Shown: in pieces, positions 41,415 to 50,462 of the stretch
How positions within the stretch are numbered: position 1 is the stretch's first letter
Layout of the letters: every line of letters begins with the position of its first letter
Source: Autumnicola patrickiae
GTDB lineage: Bacteria; Bacteroidota; Bacteroidia; Flavobacteriales; Flavobacteriaceae
Direction: 5' to 3'
DNA length: 64,000 nt
NCBI RefSeq assembly: GCF_031846525.1
Contig: NZ_JAVRHM010000002.1
Location: 181,309 to 245,308 of the forward strand
The notes under the pieces: generated by a model
Database searches by the model: none
Told to the model about the DNA's origin: nothing
What the model saw: only the letters and a program-made list of their open reading frames with translations
Made by a program: the position numbers and the translations under genes

Positions 41415-43460
41415 ATGGCGAAAGAGCAACCAAAAAAGAAATTAGATCCCAAAAAGCCTAAGTTTAGTGCGTATTGGATCTATGCGGCTATAATCATTAT
41501 ATTTTTAGGAATACAATTCTTCTCCGGTGGCGGCTTTAATGAGCCTGCTAAAATTACACCAACGCAATTTGAAGAATACCTGAAGGATGGAGAGGTTCAG
41601 AAAGTCGTGATTGTCAATAACCAAAAGGCAAACATTTTCCTTACAGAAGAGGCAAAACAAGAAGAACAACATCAATCCAAAACCAATGAGGAAATGTTTG
41701 CTGCGGGCGAAACCCCGGCTTATACTTTTAACCTTGGTAGTTTAGAGAAGTTTCAGAACGATGTTGAAGATATTGAGGAAGAATATAATGTTTCGGCAAA
41801 TGTGACTTTTGAAAGGGAAACCAACGTTTGGGGCGAAGTATTCTTTACACTGTTGCCTTTTATCCTAATTATTGGGATCTGGATTTTTATAATGCGAAAA
41901 ATGAGTTCAGGTGCCGGTGGTGGCGCAGGTGGCCAGATTTTCAACATTGGTAAATCCAAGGCTAAACTGTTTGACCAGAATACCGATGTAAAAACATCAT
42001 TTAAGGATGTTGCGGGACTGGAAGGGGCAAAAGAGGAAGTACAGGAAATTGTTGATTTCCTTAAACAACCAGAAAAGTATACTGCTTTAGGGGGTAAAAT
42101 TCCGAAAGGTGCTTTATTAGTAGGCCCTCCCGGAACAGGTAAAACATTATTGGCAAAAGCCGTAGCAGGAGAAGCAAAGGTTCCGTTTTTCTCGCTATCG
42201 GGATCAGATTTTGTGGAAATGTTTGTAGGAGTTGGTGCCTCAAGGGTGCGTGATTTATTCAAACAGGCAAAAGAAAAATCGCCATCTATTATCTTTATTG
42301 ATGAAATAGATGCCATTGGTAGAGCCCGTGGAAAAAGCAACTTTTCAGGATCTAACGACGAGCGGGAAAACACGCTTAATCAGTTATTAACTGAAATGGA
42401 TGGTTTCGGCACCAACACCAATGTTATTGTGGTTGCCGCTACAAACCGTGCAGATGTTCTTGACAAGGCACTTATGCGTGCAGGCCGTTTTGACCGTCAG
42501 ATTTATGTTGACCTTCCCGATTTGAATGAACGAAAAGAAATTTTCGAAGTTCATTTAAAGCCATTGAAAAAAGTTGCAGATGAGCTGGATACAGAATTCC
42601 TGGCAAAACAAACTCCTGGATTCTCTGGAGCAGATATTGCTAATGTTTGTAACGAGGCAGCACTTATTGCGGCGAGAAAAGGAAATAAGGCCGTAGGCAA
42701 ACAGGATTTCCTTGATGCTGTAGATAGAATTGTTGGTGGTCTTGAGAAGAAGAACAAAATTATAACTCCAGACGAAAAAAGAGCTATTGCTTTTCACGAA
42801 GCAGGTCACGCTACCGTGAGCTGGATGTTGGAACATGCTGCTCCTCTTGTTAAAGTAACAATTGTACCCCGTGGACAGTCTCTTGGTGCAGCCTGGTATC
42901 TACCTGAAGAACGACTAATCGTTAGGCCAGAGCAGATGCTGGATGAAATGTGTGCAGCTTTAGGAGGTCGTGCAGCAGAAAAAGTAACATTTGATAAAAT
43001 ATCTACCGGTGCACTTAGTGATCTTGAAAAAGTAACTAAGCAGGCACGTGCAATGGTTACTATATATGGACTTAATGATGCTGTAGGAAATCTTACCTAT
43101 TACGACTCTTCAGGACAAAGTGAATACAACTTCACAAAACCTTATAGTGAGCGTACTTCAGAATTAATAGATAAAGAAATTTCCGGGCTAATTGAAGAAC
43201 AATATAACCGTGCAATAGACCTTCTTACAAAGAACAAAGATAAATTAACGCAACTTGCCGAAATCCTTCTGGATAAGGAAGTGATCTTTAAGGATGACCT
43301 TGAGAAAATCTTTGGAGCACGACCTTTTGCAAAAGACAGGGAAGAGCTGGCAAAAGCGACTAAACAGGTTACTCCCGAAGAGGAAATAGCTCAAGCTGAT
43401 CCAGATTCCAACCAAATTGAAGGAGATACTGTTTCTAAAAGCGATTCCGTTAATAAATAG
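41415..43460 (+). CDS. ftsH: ATP-dependent zinc metalloprotease FtsH
   Basis: A 681-residue inner-membrane protease. There are two membrane helices (about 17-36 and 140-160) around a periplasmic domain, then the AAA domain with 'LLVGPPGTGKTLLAKAVAGE' near residue 233 and 'IIFIDEIDAIG', and the peptidase domain with zinc motif 'FHEAGHATVSW' near 460. It degrades unneeded membrane proteins and short-lived regulators such as LpxC in E. coli. The C-terminal tail is acidic and low-complexity. Confidence 0.97.
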   Translation: MAKEQPKKKLDPKKPKFSAYWIYAAIIIIFLGIQFFSGGGFNEPAKITPTQFEEYLKDGEVQKVVIVNNQKANIFLTEEAKQEEQHQSKTNEEMFAAGETPAYTFNLGSLEKFQNDVEDIEEEYNVSANVTFERETNVWGEVFFTLLPFILIIGIWIFIMRKMSSGAGGGAGGQIFNIGKSKAKLFDQNTDVKTSFKDVAGLEGAKEEVQEIVDFLKQPEKYTALGGKIPKGALLVGPPGTGKTLLAKAVAGEAKVPFFSLSGSDFVEMFVGVGASRVRDLFKQAKEKSPSIIFIDEIDAIGRARGKSNFSGSNDERENTLNQLLTEMDGFGTNTNVIVVAATNRADVLDKALMRAGRFDRQIYVDLPDLNERKEIFEVHLKPLKKVADELDTEFLAKQTPGFSGADIANVCNEAALIAARKGNKAVGKQDFLDAVDRIVGGLEKKNKIITPDEKRAIAFHEAGHATVSWMLEHAAPLVKVTIVPRGQSLGAAWYLPEERLIVRPEQMLDEMCAALGGRAAEKVTFDKISTGALSDLEKVTKQARAMVTIYGLNDAVGNLTYYDSSGQSEYNFTKPYSERTSELIDKEISGLIEEQYNRAIDLLTKNKDKLTQLAEILLDKEVIFKDDLEKIFGARPFAKDREELAKATKQVTPEEEIAQADPDSNQIEGDTVSKSDSVNK

Positions 43461-43477
43461 TTTGTTCTTGCATCTTT

Positions 43478-43525
43478 AAAAAATCTTAATTTGACCTATG
43501 GTTAGATTAAGATTTTTTACCTTTG
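43478..43525 (+). promoter_or_regulatory. Terminator-like hairpin and -7 element between ftsH and LUD gene
   Basis: AAAAAATCTTAAT (43478-43490) pairs perfectly with ATTAAGATTTTTT (43506-43518), with the T-rich arm 3', like a weak terminator after ftsH. Its end overlaps TACCTTTG (43518-43525), a match to TAnnTTTG, and a TTTG at 43490-43493 is 24 bases upstream, a little far. It may uncouple the LUD-cdsA-psd genes from ftsH. Confidence 0.5.
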
Positions 43526-43560
43526 AGAGAAATCACGTTGAGAACCACACCAAATACTTT

Positions 43561-44169
43561 ATGAGTCTATTTAGCAGATTCCTGAACCCTAAATCGAAAT
43601 CAGAAAATCAGGATAATCCTGAAAAAGCTGGTAGGGGAAAGTATATGCCTGAGGTAAAGCTGCCTACAGATGAGAGATTCATGCTTAATTTCAGGAATAA
43701 CGGGGGAAAATTCCTCTATTGCGAAAGCAACGAAGAAGTTCTTGAAGCTTTTGATAATATCCTTCTGGAAAACGACTGGTACGAAAAGGATTGCTTCTGT
43801 TTTGACCAGGCACTTCAGGATAAGTTTAATAATTTTAATCTGGAGTTCAACAGATCTTCCAATGCAGCTTTTTTTCTTTCAACCTGTGAATATCTTGTCG
43901 CCAACGATGGCTCTATCCTTATCTCATCAAATCAGATAAAGGAGAGTAAACTACATGATTTGCCTGCTAATTTTATTGTTTTAGCTTCCACCAGCCAACT
44001 TATTGACACTATAGGTGAAGGGTTGCGTGGCATTAAGTTCAGAAACAAACAGCACATCCCTTCCAACATTACTACAATTAAAAATTTTGAAACACAGAAA
44101 GAAGGTGATTTTATGAGCTATGGAAGTAGCACTAAAAACCTATATTTGCTACTTCTTGAAGATCTTTAA
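43561..44169 (+). CDS. LUD-domain protein (LutC-like)
   Basis: A 202-residue protein starting at ATG 43561 (MSLFSRFLNPKSKSENQD); upstream codons in the same frame overlap a hairpin and look non-coding. 'TCEYLVANDGSILISSNQ' and 'FIVLASTSQLIDTIGEGLR' match the LutC/LUD fold used in lactate oxidation. No lutA or lutB adjoins. In flavobacteria this single gene commonly sits between ftsH and cdsA, so its role is probably different and is unknown. Confidence 0.78.
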   Translation: MSLFSRFLNPKSKSENQDNPEKAGRGKYMPEVKLPTDERFMLNFRNNGGKFLYCESNEEVLEAFDNILLENDWYEKDCFCFDQALQDKFNNFNLEFNRSSNAAFFLSTCEYLVANDGSILISSNQIKESKLHDLPANFIVLASTSQLIDTIGEGLRGIKFRNKQHIPSNITTIKNFETQKEGDFMSYGSSTKNLYLLLLEDL

Positions 44170-44172
44170 TCT

Positions 44173-44976
44173 ATGAGGGAAGCCATAATCAGAACTATTT
44201 CAGGATTATTGTATATAGCCATTTTGGTAGCTTCAATCCTTTCTTCTGAATTTGTCTTCATTAGTTTATTTTTCCTGCTTGGGCTTGTTTGCCTTGTTGA
44301 AATGCAAAAATTGCTACACCTTAAAAGCTATGCTTTATACGCTGTCCAGGCTTTGCTGTTCTATCTTTTCAGTTATTTAAAGTTTGATCAGGATGCTACT
44401 ATTCTCCTACTTTTCATTACCATCTTTGTCAACTTATTCCTGGTAAAAGACTTAATGGTCGTTAATAAAATTCCGGTTTTTGAGAAGAAGAAATATATTA
44501 TCATTATCTTCTACCTTATCTCCTCATTAATTTTTCTTACTCTTATACCAACCATTGCAGGTGTCTTTATTCCTAAACTGGTAGTAGGGATATTTATTTT
44601 GATCTGGACTAATGATACCTTTGCGTTTATTGTAGGAAAGAATTTTGGCCGCAGAAAGCTTTTTGAACGTATTTCCCCTAAGAAAACTGTTGAAGGTTTC
44701 CTTGGCGGAATGATTTTTAGCTGTATCGCGAGCTATTTTATTTACGCCTATACAGAATTTCTGACTTTCCCCGTTTGGTTAGGATTAGCAATAATATTAA
44801 GTATTTTTGGTACCTTAGGAGATCTCATCCAGTCCAAATTTAAAAGACAGGCCGGAGTAAAAGACAGCGGAAATCTTATGCCGGGACACGGTGGTTTATT
44901 CGACAGGCTGGACAGTATTATTTTCGCCAGTCCCTTTGTTTATGCTTATTTATACCTATTAGATTATGTTTCATAA
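44173..44976 (+). CDS. cdsA: Phosphatidate cytidylyltransferase
   Basis: A 267-residue membrane protein with about eight helices and the CDS signature 'SKFKRQAGVKDSGNLMPGHG' followed by GLFDRLDS near the C-terminus. It makes CDP-diacylglycerol from phosphatidate and CTP. It starts 3 bases after the LUD gene and its end overlaps psd by 11 bases, joining two steps of phosphatidylethanolamine synthesis. Confidence 0.95.
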   Translation: MREAIIRTISGLLYIAILVASILSSEFVFISLFFLLGLVCLVEMQKLLHLKSYALYAVQALLFYLFSYLKFDQDATILLLFITIFVNLFLVKDLMVVNKIPVFEKKKYIIIIFYLISSLIFLTLIPTIAGVFIPKLVVGIFILIWTNDTFAFIVGKNFGRRKLFERISPKKTVEGFLGGMIFSCIASYFIYAYTEFLTFPVWLGLAIILSIFGTLGDLIQSKFKRQAGVKDSGNLMPGHGGLFDRLDSIIFASPFVYAYLYLLDYVS

Positions 44977-45619
44977 AGAAGGTTACAAGATAATGACTAT
45001 TACTGCAATTCTTTTAATTGCAATAAATATCCTTAGTTACAGTTTAATAAATAGATATTGGATTAAATTTTCAATACTAGTAATAACAATTATACTTTTT
45101 CTGCTAATCCTCCAGTTTTTTAGAAATCCAAAGAGGAAAACGGAAATCAACAACGAAACTGTTGTTTCACCGGTAGACGGTAAAGTGGTAGTAATTGAAG
45201 AAGTTTTCGAAAAAGAATATTTTAAGGATAAAAGATTACAGGTTTCAATTTTTATGTCTCCAATCAATGTTCATGTTACACGTCATCCTGTTGGAGGAAA
45301 AGTGAAGTTTAGTAAATATCATCCGGGAAAATTTCTTGTTGCATGGCACCCCAAATCCAGCGAAGAAAATGAAAGGACTACAGTAGTTGTAGAAAATGAG
45401 ACTACAGGAGAAATTCTTTACAGGCAAATTGCCGGAGCCATGGCGAAACGTATTGTGAATTATGCCGAAGAAGGACAGGAAGTTGTTCAGGGAAGTGATA
45501 GTGGGTTTATAAAATTTGGTTCCCGTGTAGACGTTTTCATGCCATTAGGTACACCATTAAATGTTGAGCTTAACCAGAAGGTAAAAGGCGGTGTAAGTGT
45601 GATTGGAAAAATTCAGTAA
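44966..45619 (+). CDS. psd: Phosphatidylserine decarboxylase proenzyme, short form
   Basis: A 217-residue protein: two N-terminal hydrophobic helices (about 11-50), 'VSPVDGKVVVIEEV', 'FMSPINVHVTRHPVGGKV', and near the C-terminus 'FIKFGSRVDVFMP', where self-cleavage at Gly-Ser should create the pyruvoyl cofactor. This is the short class, lacking the long N-terminal part of the E. coli enzyme and using GS within FGS instead of LGST. It produces phosphatidylethanolamine. Start 44966 overlaps cdsA; a later ATG at 44993 is possible. Confidence 0.9.
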   Translation: MFHKEGYKIMTITAILLIAINILSYSLINRYWIKFSILVITIILFLLILQFFRNPKRKTEINNETVVSPVDGKVVVIEEVFEKEYFKDKRLQVSIFMSPINVHVTRHPVGGKVKFSKYHPGKFLVAWHPKSSEENERTTVVVENETTGEILYRQIAGAMAKRIVNYAEEGQEVVQGSDSGFIKFGSRVDVFMPLGTPLNVELNQKVKGGVSVIGKIQ

Positions 45620-45628
45620 AATTGAATT

Positions 45629-45901
45629 ATGCCAGAGGAAAATAATAAGAAGTTTTTAAAGGCCTATAAAATGGCGAGTGCTACAGATCAAAAGTTTCCG
45701 CCAGATGTGTTACTTCATTTCTATGCCTACTACAAACGTGCAACCTCAAAGAATGGTTTCTACCTCCCTCCAACCAGTGTTGGGGACTTGCGTTCTGCAT
45801 TTAAAGTAAATGCACTGGTACAGGTAAAAGATTTAACAAAACAGGAAGCACAGGAAAAATATATAGACCTTGTAGAAGAATATATTGGCAGCATAGATTA
45901 A
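45629..45901 (+). CDS. Acyl-CoA-binding protein-like
   Basis: A 90-residue four-helix protein with 'VLLHFYAYYKRATSKNG', matching the ACBP pattern (LxxYaxYKQAT.G), and a C-terminal 'AQEKYIDLVEEYI'. It probably buffers acyl-CoA in the cytoplasm. It lies 9 bases after psd, so it appears linked to membrane-lipid synthesis. Some canonical ACBP ligand residues are replaced, for instance the central 'GRPGMLDFKGRAKWDAW'-type segment is not present. Confidence 0.8.
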   Translation: MPEENNKKFLKAYKMASATDQKFPPDVLLHFYAYYKRATSKNGFYLPPTSVGDLRSAFKVNALVQVKDLTKQEAQEKYIDLVEEYIGSID

Positions 45902-45928
45902 AGCTACACTGCCATTTAATTCTATCAC

Positions 45929-48559
45929 CTATTTCAAGCTTTTCAGGCTTGCTTTTAAAGCTTCTATTTTGGATTCAGCATCTGCTTTCTTTGCTTTCTC
46001 AATAGCAACAACTTTTTCCGGTGCATTATTTACAAACCGCTCGTTAGAAAGTTTTTTATCTACAGATTTCAAGAAACCTTCAGTATAAGCAAGCTCCTCT
46101 TCCAGTTTCTTTATTTCAGCATCAACATCTATGGCTCCTATCACAGGAACAAAATAGTCATTAGATTTTACACGGAAGGACAAAGCGCCTTCCACCTGCT
46201 TCTCTACGTAATCCAAAGTCGACAGGTTTCCCATTTTAGAAATTACAGGATCAAAGAAGGTAGAAGTCTCTTCGTTATTTAGAACCTTAAACTCGATTTC
46301 ATTCTTAAACGAAATATTCTTTTCCTTCCTTACCTTTCTAATTCCCGTAATCACTTCTGCTGCGACACTAAATTCTGAAATTAATTTCTCGTCATAAGAT
46401 TTTAATTCAGGCCATTTAGCTATAATTAAAGCTTCCTGGGGAGTCCTACCTGTTATTTCCTGCCAGATTTCTTCAGAAGAAAACGGGGTAAAGGGATGTA
46501 GAATTTTCAGGTTATCTTCAAGAATGGCGATTACCTCCTTATATGTAGCAGCGTCCATTGGTTCCCCAAAAGCAGGTTTAACCATTTCCAGAAACCACGA
46601 ACAGTAATCGTCCCAGATAAGTTTATAGGTTGCCATTAAGGCATCACTCATTCTATATTTATTAAAGTGATCTTCTATTTCGTGTAGCGTCTTTTGAAAT
46701 TTAGCCCTGTACCAGTCAATGGCGATTTTTGAGGTCTCATCCTGTTCTTTTTCTTCAGAAACTTCCCAGCCTTTTACAAGCCTGAAGGCGTTCCATATCT
46801 TATTTGTAAAGGCACTCCCCTGCTTACAAAGATCTTCATCGAACATTAGATCATTCCCGGCAGGAGAACTTAACAACATTCCCACCCTAACGCCATCGGC
46901 ACCATATTGTTCAATTAAACCCAGTGGATCAGGTGAATTTCCGAGGGATTTCGACATTTTACGGCGCTGTTTATCGCGAACGATCCCGGTTAAATAGACG
47001 TTTTTGAAGGGTCGTTCTCCGCGGTACTCGTATCCAGCCATAATCATACGCGCCACCCAGAAAAAGAGGATTTCCGGAGCAGTTACGAGATCATTTGTGG
47101 GATAATAATACTGAATTTCCTTGTTTTCCGGCTCCAGAATACCATTAAAGACACTCATTGGCCAAAGCCAGGAAGAAAACCAGGTATCCAAAGCATCCTG
47201 ATCCTGTCTAAGGTCCGATAATTGCCATTTTTGACTGCCGGTCTTTTCTTTCACTTTCTCAAGTGCATCTTCAGGATTTTCAGCAACAACAAAATCTTCT
47301 TTTCCGTCACCATAATAGTAGGCGGGAATCTGCTGTCCCCACCATAACTGGCGGGAAACATTCCAGTCCCGTACATTTTCCATCCAGTGCTTATACGTGT
47401 TCAGGAATTTATCTGGTACAAGGTTTATATCATCACCAACCACTGCCTTTATTGCCGGTTCGGCAAGATCTTTCATCTTTAGAAACCATTGATCACTCAA
47501 TTTTGGCTCTATAACCGCACCAGTACGTTCGCTTGTACCTACTTTATTGATATGCTCTTCAGTTTTCGCAAGAACCCCCAGCTCTTTTAATTCCGCAGTA
47601 ATTTCCTTTCTTACTACGAACCTGTCTTTGCCTTCGTAGTGCATTCCGTAGGAATTTAACGTGGCATCGTCATTTAAAATATCAATAACTTCAAGATTAT
47701 GCTTGTCACCCAGCATTTTATCGTTCTCATCATGCGCCGGAGTAACCTTTAGACATCCGGTACCAAATTCCAGGTCTACATATTCGTCCTCGATTATTGG
47801 AATTACCCGATTGTTGATAGGAACAATAGCTTTCTTCCCCTTAAGATGAAAAAATCGTTCGTCATTAGGATTTATACATATCGCGGTATCTCCCAGGATA
47901 GTTTCGGGCCTGGTGGTGGCAATGGTTAAAGTCTCGTCACTACCTTCAATTTTATATTTTAAGTAATAAAGACTCCCCTGCTTTTCCTGGTGGATTACTT
48001 CTTCATCAGAAAGGGTCGTCTTTGCTTCAGGGTCCCAGTTAACCATCCGGTATCCTCTGTAAATTAGACCTTTGTCATATAAATCAATAAAAACCTTTAT
48101 CACTGAAGCAGACATTTTCTCATCCATCGTAAACTTCGTTCTTTCCCAGTCACAGGATGCTCCCAGCTTCTTCAGTTGTTCCAGTATTATTCCACCATGT
48201 TTATGTGTCCACTCCCAGGCGTGTTCCAGAAATTCCTCACGGGTAAGGTCATTCTTATTAATACCTTCAGCCTTAAGTTTGGCTACAACTTTAGCTTCAG
48301 TTGCAATAGAAGCATGATCTGTCCCGGGAACCCAGCAGGCATTAAAACCTTTTAAACGGGCTCGTCTCACCAAAACATCCTGAATAGTATTGTTCAGCAT
48401 ATGTCCCATGTGTAAAACACCGGTCACATTGGGCGGAGGAATAACGATTGTGTATGGTTCTCTCTCGTCTACTTCTGAATGAAAATAACCGTGATCCATC
48501 CAGTACTTATACCACTTATCTTCAACTTGTTTTGCATTATATTGGGAAGCAATAGCCAT
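45929..48559 (-). CDS. valS: Valyl-tRNA synthetase
   Basis: An 876-residue class Ia synthetase. The N-terminal 'PPPNVTGVLHMGHMLNNT' carries the HIGH motif, 'GTDHASIATEAKV' is typical of ValRS, and 'KMSKSLGNSPDPLGLIEQYG' near residue 534 is the KMSKS loop. The editing domain starts around 'IATTRPETILGDTAI'. The C-terminal coiled coil ('LEEELAYTEGFLKSVDKKL') is present. On the minus strand TACTTTTG (48586-48593) is a good -7 element. Confidence 0.97.
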   Translation of the reverse strand: MAIASQYNAKQVEDKWYKYWMDHGYFHSEVDEREPYTIVIPPPNVTGVLHMGHMLNNTIQDVLVRRARLKGFNACWVPGTDHASIATEAKVVAKLKAEGINKNDLTREEFLEHAWEWTHKHGGIILEQLKKLGASCDWERTKFTMDEKMSASVIKVFIDLYDKGLIYRGYRMVNWDPEAKTTLSDEEVIHQEKQGSLYYLKYKIEGSDETLTIATTRPETILGDTAICINPNDERFFHLKGKKAIVPINNRVIPIIEDEYVDLEFGTGCLKVTPAHDENDKMLGDKHNLEVIDILNDDATLNSYGMHYEGKDRFVVRKEITAELKELGVLAKTEEHINKVGTSERTGAVIEPKLSDQWFLKMKDLAEPAIKAVVGDDINLVPDKFLNTYKHWMENVRDWNVSRQLWWGQQIPAYYYGDGKEDFVVAENPEDALEKVKEKTGSQKWQLSDLRQDQDALDTWFSSWLWPMSVFNGILEPENKEIQYYYPTNDLVTAPEILFFWVARMIMAGYEYRGERPFKNVYLTGIVRDKQRRKMSKSLGNSPDPLGLIEQYGADGVRVGMLLSSPAGNDLMFDEDLCKQGSAFTNKIWNAFRLVKGWEVSEEKEQDETSKIAIDWYRAKFQKTLHEIEDHFNKYRMSDALMATYKLIWDDYCSWFLEMVKPAFGEPMDAATYKEVIAILEDNLKILHPFTPFSSEEIWQEITGRTPQEALIIAKWPELKSYDEKLISEFSVAAEVITGIRKVRKEKNISFKNEIEFKVLNNEETSTFFDPVISKMGNLSTLDYVEKQVEGALSFRVKSNDYFVPVIGAIDVDAEIKKLEEELAYTEGFLKSVDKKLSNERFVNNAPEKVVAIEKAKKADAESKIEALKASLKSLK

Positions 48560-48585
48560 ATTTGGTCTGATTTTTGAAATAATAG

Positions 48586-48593
48586 CAAAAGTA
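48586..48593 (-). promoter_or_regulatory. valS -7 promoter element
   Basis: On the minus strand TACTTTTG fits TAnnTTTG, with TTTT in place of TTTG 19 bases upstream. It lies 26 bases before the valS ATG at 48559. Confidence 0.5.
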
Positions 48594-48636
48594 ATTATAA
48601 CTGAAGGATTTTAAAAGAAGTTGAATTGATTAAAAT

Positions 48637-48667
48637 TTTGCCTGTTTTCTAATTCAGCTTATCTTTA
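48637..48667 (+). promoter_or_regulatory. Promoter of the DUF1573 gene
   Basis: TTTG (48637-48640), 19 bases, then TATCTTTA (48660-48667) matches TTTG-N19-TAnnTTTG except for the last base. It lies 32 bases before the ATG at 48700. Confidence 0.65.
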
Positions 48668-48699
48668 CTCTCTATCTAATCTATCTAAAACCTGAAATT

Positions 48700-49089
48700 A
48701 TGAAAAAACTAGTAATGATTGCCATATTTGTTCTGGCAGGAGTGGGTACTGCTTTTGCCCAAACCGCCAAGATGCAGTTCAAGTCGGAAACGATTGACTA
48801 TGGCGAAATAAAAAAAGGAAGTGACGGGGTTCGTGTATTCGAATTTACAAATACAGGAGACGCACCTCTCGTAATCAAGGAGGTATCATCCAGTTGTGGA
48901 TGTACTATTCCTAAAAAGCCAGAAAGCCCTATTGCTCCCGGAGAAACCGGAACGATTGAAGTGAAATACGACACTAAAAGAGTAGGGCCAATTAGAAAAA
49001 CAGTAACTGTATATTCTAATGCTGAAGAGACTACTAAAGCCCTTAAAATTAAAGGAAAAGTATTACCGGAAGAAGATACAGAAAGTTAA
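48700..49089 (+). CDS. Exported DUF1573 protein
   Basis: A 129-residue protein with a signal peptide (MKKLVMIAIFVLAGVGTAFA) and a single immunoglobulin-like DUF1573 domain: 'TIDYGEIKKGSDGVRVFEFT' followed by 'NTGDAPLVIKEVSSSCGCTI' and 'PIAPGETGTIEVKYDT'. The CGC motif is family-typical. Such proteins are abundant in Bacteroidota and of unknown function, probably periplasmic or surface. A terminator follows. Confidence 0.88.
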   Translation: MKKLVMIAIFVLAGVGTAFAQTAKMQFKSETIDYGEIKKGSDGVRVFEFTNTGDAPLVIKEVSSSCGCTIPKKPESPIAPGETGTIEVKYDTKRVGPIRKTVTVYSNAEETTKALKIKGKVLPEEDTES

Positions 49090-49116
49090 ACCGGCCTTAT
49101 TGATATTATTGAAATC

Positions 49117-49140
49117 ACCTCCCAATCGGGAGGTTTTTTT
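49117..49140 (+). terminator. Terminator after the DUF1573 gene
   Basis: ACCTCCC (49117-49123) pairs with GGGAGGT (49128-49134) around AATC, followed by T residues. Confidence 0.88.
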
Positions 49141-49231
49141 GTTTTATACTGAAGAGAAACCAGCAAAGCTGTATTGGCATTTGTGACCTTAATCCCCTAT
49201 ATAATCTTTCCAAATCTGGAAATTCTACTAT

Positions 49232-49239
49232 TATTTTTG
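49232..49239 (+). promoter_or_regulatory. -7 element for the aminotransferase-murB pair
   Basis: TATTTTTG fits TAnnTTTG, 31 bases before the ATG at 49271. A TTTC at 49207-49210 is the nearest -33 candidate. Confidence 0.45.
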
Positions 49240-49270
49240 CATTTTTGTATTGAATAAAAAATTGATAATT

Positions 49271-50461
49271 ATGCCGAATATTTCACAGAAGGGTCAAAAT
49301 ATGCCCCAATCCCCTATTAGAAAGCTTGTTCCTTTTGCAGAAGCCGCTATACGGGAAGGAAGGATAATTTACCAGTTAAATATTGGCCAACCCGATATAA
49401 AAACGCCTAAAGTAGCCCTAGATGCTATAAAAAATAATTCTATAGAAGTCCTTTCTTATAGTCATTCCGCTGGTTTTCTTAGTTACAGGGAGAAATTGGC
49501 AAAGTATTATGAGAAACACGATATTCCTGTAAGCAGCGAAGACATTATTATTACCACAGGAGGTTCTGAAGCATTAAACTTCACTATGGGAAGCATAACA
49601 GATCCAGGAGACGAAATCATAATTCCGGAGCCGTTCTATGCCAATTATAATGCTTTCGCAGAAACTTCAGGTGTGAAGATTGTGCCAATCCAGGCTTCTT
49701 TTGAAAACAATTTTGCTTTGCCACCTGTAAGTGAATTTGAAAATCTGATTACAGAGAAAACAAAGGCTATTCTTCTTTGTAATCCTGGAAATCCAACCGG
49801 TTATCTTTATACTAAGGAAGAAATTCAGCAAATTGCAGATCTTGCTATAAAGCATGATATTTTTGTAGTTGCAGACGAGGTTTACCGCGAATTTACCTAC
49901 GATGGTGTAACACATCACTCTATTATGAGCATTAAAGGACTGGAAGATCACGCCATAATGGTAGATTCGGTTTCCAAGCGATATAGTATGTGCGGTGCCA
50001 GGATTGGCTGCCTTGTCTCCAAAAATAAAGAGGTAATGGCAGCTGCAATGAAGTTCGCTCAGGCGAGGTTAAGTCCGCCAACATTTGCTCAAATAGCGAG
50101 CGAGGCCGCTCTGGACACTCCGCAGGAATATTTTGATGACGTAAATAAAGAATATACGCTTAGAAGAAACATTCTTATAGAAGGTCTGGAAAAAATTGAA
50201 GGTGTTAAAGTTGCTAAACCAAAAGGAGCATTTTATTGCATAGCGGAACTTCCCGTAGAAAATGCCGAAGATTTTGCGAAGTGGCTCCTGGAAAACTTTC
50301 AGCATAATAATGAAACGGTAATGGTTGCTCCAGCAGCTGGCTTCTACTCTACTCCGAATACGGGACTAAACCAGGTAAGAATCGCTTATGTTCTGAAAAG
50401 GGAAAACCTTGAGCGGGCAATAGACATTCTTGAAGAAGCACTTAAGCAATACAACAAGTAA
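49271..50461 (+). CDS. Class I/II pyridoxal-phosphate aminotransferase
   Basis: A 396-residue fold-type I enzyme starting at ATG 49271 (MPNISQKGQNMPQSPIRKL); a TTG 7 codons upstream is less likely. 'NIGQPDIKTPKVAL', 'LLCNPGNPTGYLYTKEEI' and 'DEVYREFTY' are typical, and the PLP Lys is in 'DSVSKRYSMCGARIGCL', with substrate Arg late in the sequence ('QVRIAYV'). It most resembles aspartate/aromatic aminotransferases; the exact amino acid cannot be named. murB follows after one base. Confidence 0.88.
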   Translation: MPNISQKGQNMPQSPIRKLVPFAEAAIREGRIIYQLNIGQPDIKTPKVALDAIKNNSIEVLSYSHSAGFLSYREKLAKYYEKHDIPVSSEDIIITTGGSEALNFTMGSITDPGDEIIIPEPFYANYNAFAETSGVKIVPIQASFENNFALPPVSEFENLITEKTKAILLCNPGNPTGYLYTKEEIQQIADLAIKHDIFVVADEVYREFTYDGVTHHSIMSIKGLEDHAIMVDSVSKRYSMCGARIGCLVSKNKEVMAAAMKFAQARLSPPTFAQIASEAALDTPQEYFDDVNKEYTLRRNILIEGLEKIEGVKVAKPKGAFYCIAELPVENAEDFAKWLLENFQHNNETVMVAPAAGFYSTPNTGLNQVRIAYVLKRENLERAIDILEEALKQYNK

Positions 50462-50462
50462 C

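Noticed and set aside
47219..47240. Copy of the TGGCAATTATC motif in valS (and one near 59285 in lpxK)
   Set aside because: Both are in coding sequence for Trp-Gln-Leu-Ser on the minus strand, so codon usage explains them.
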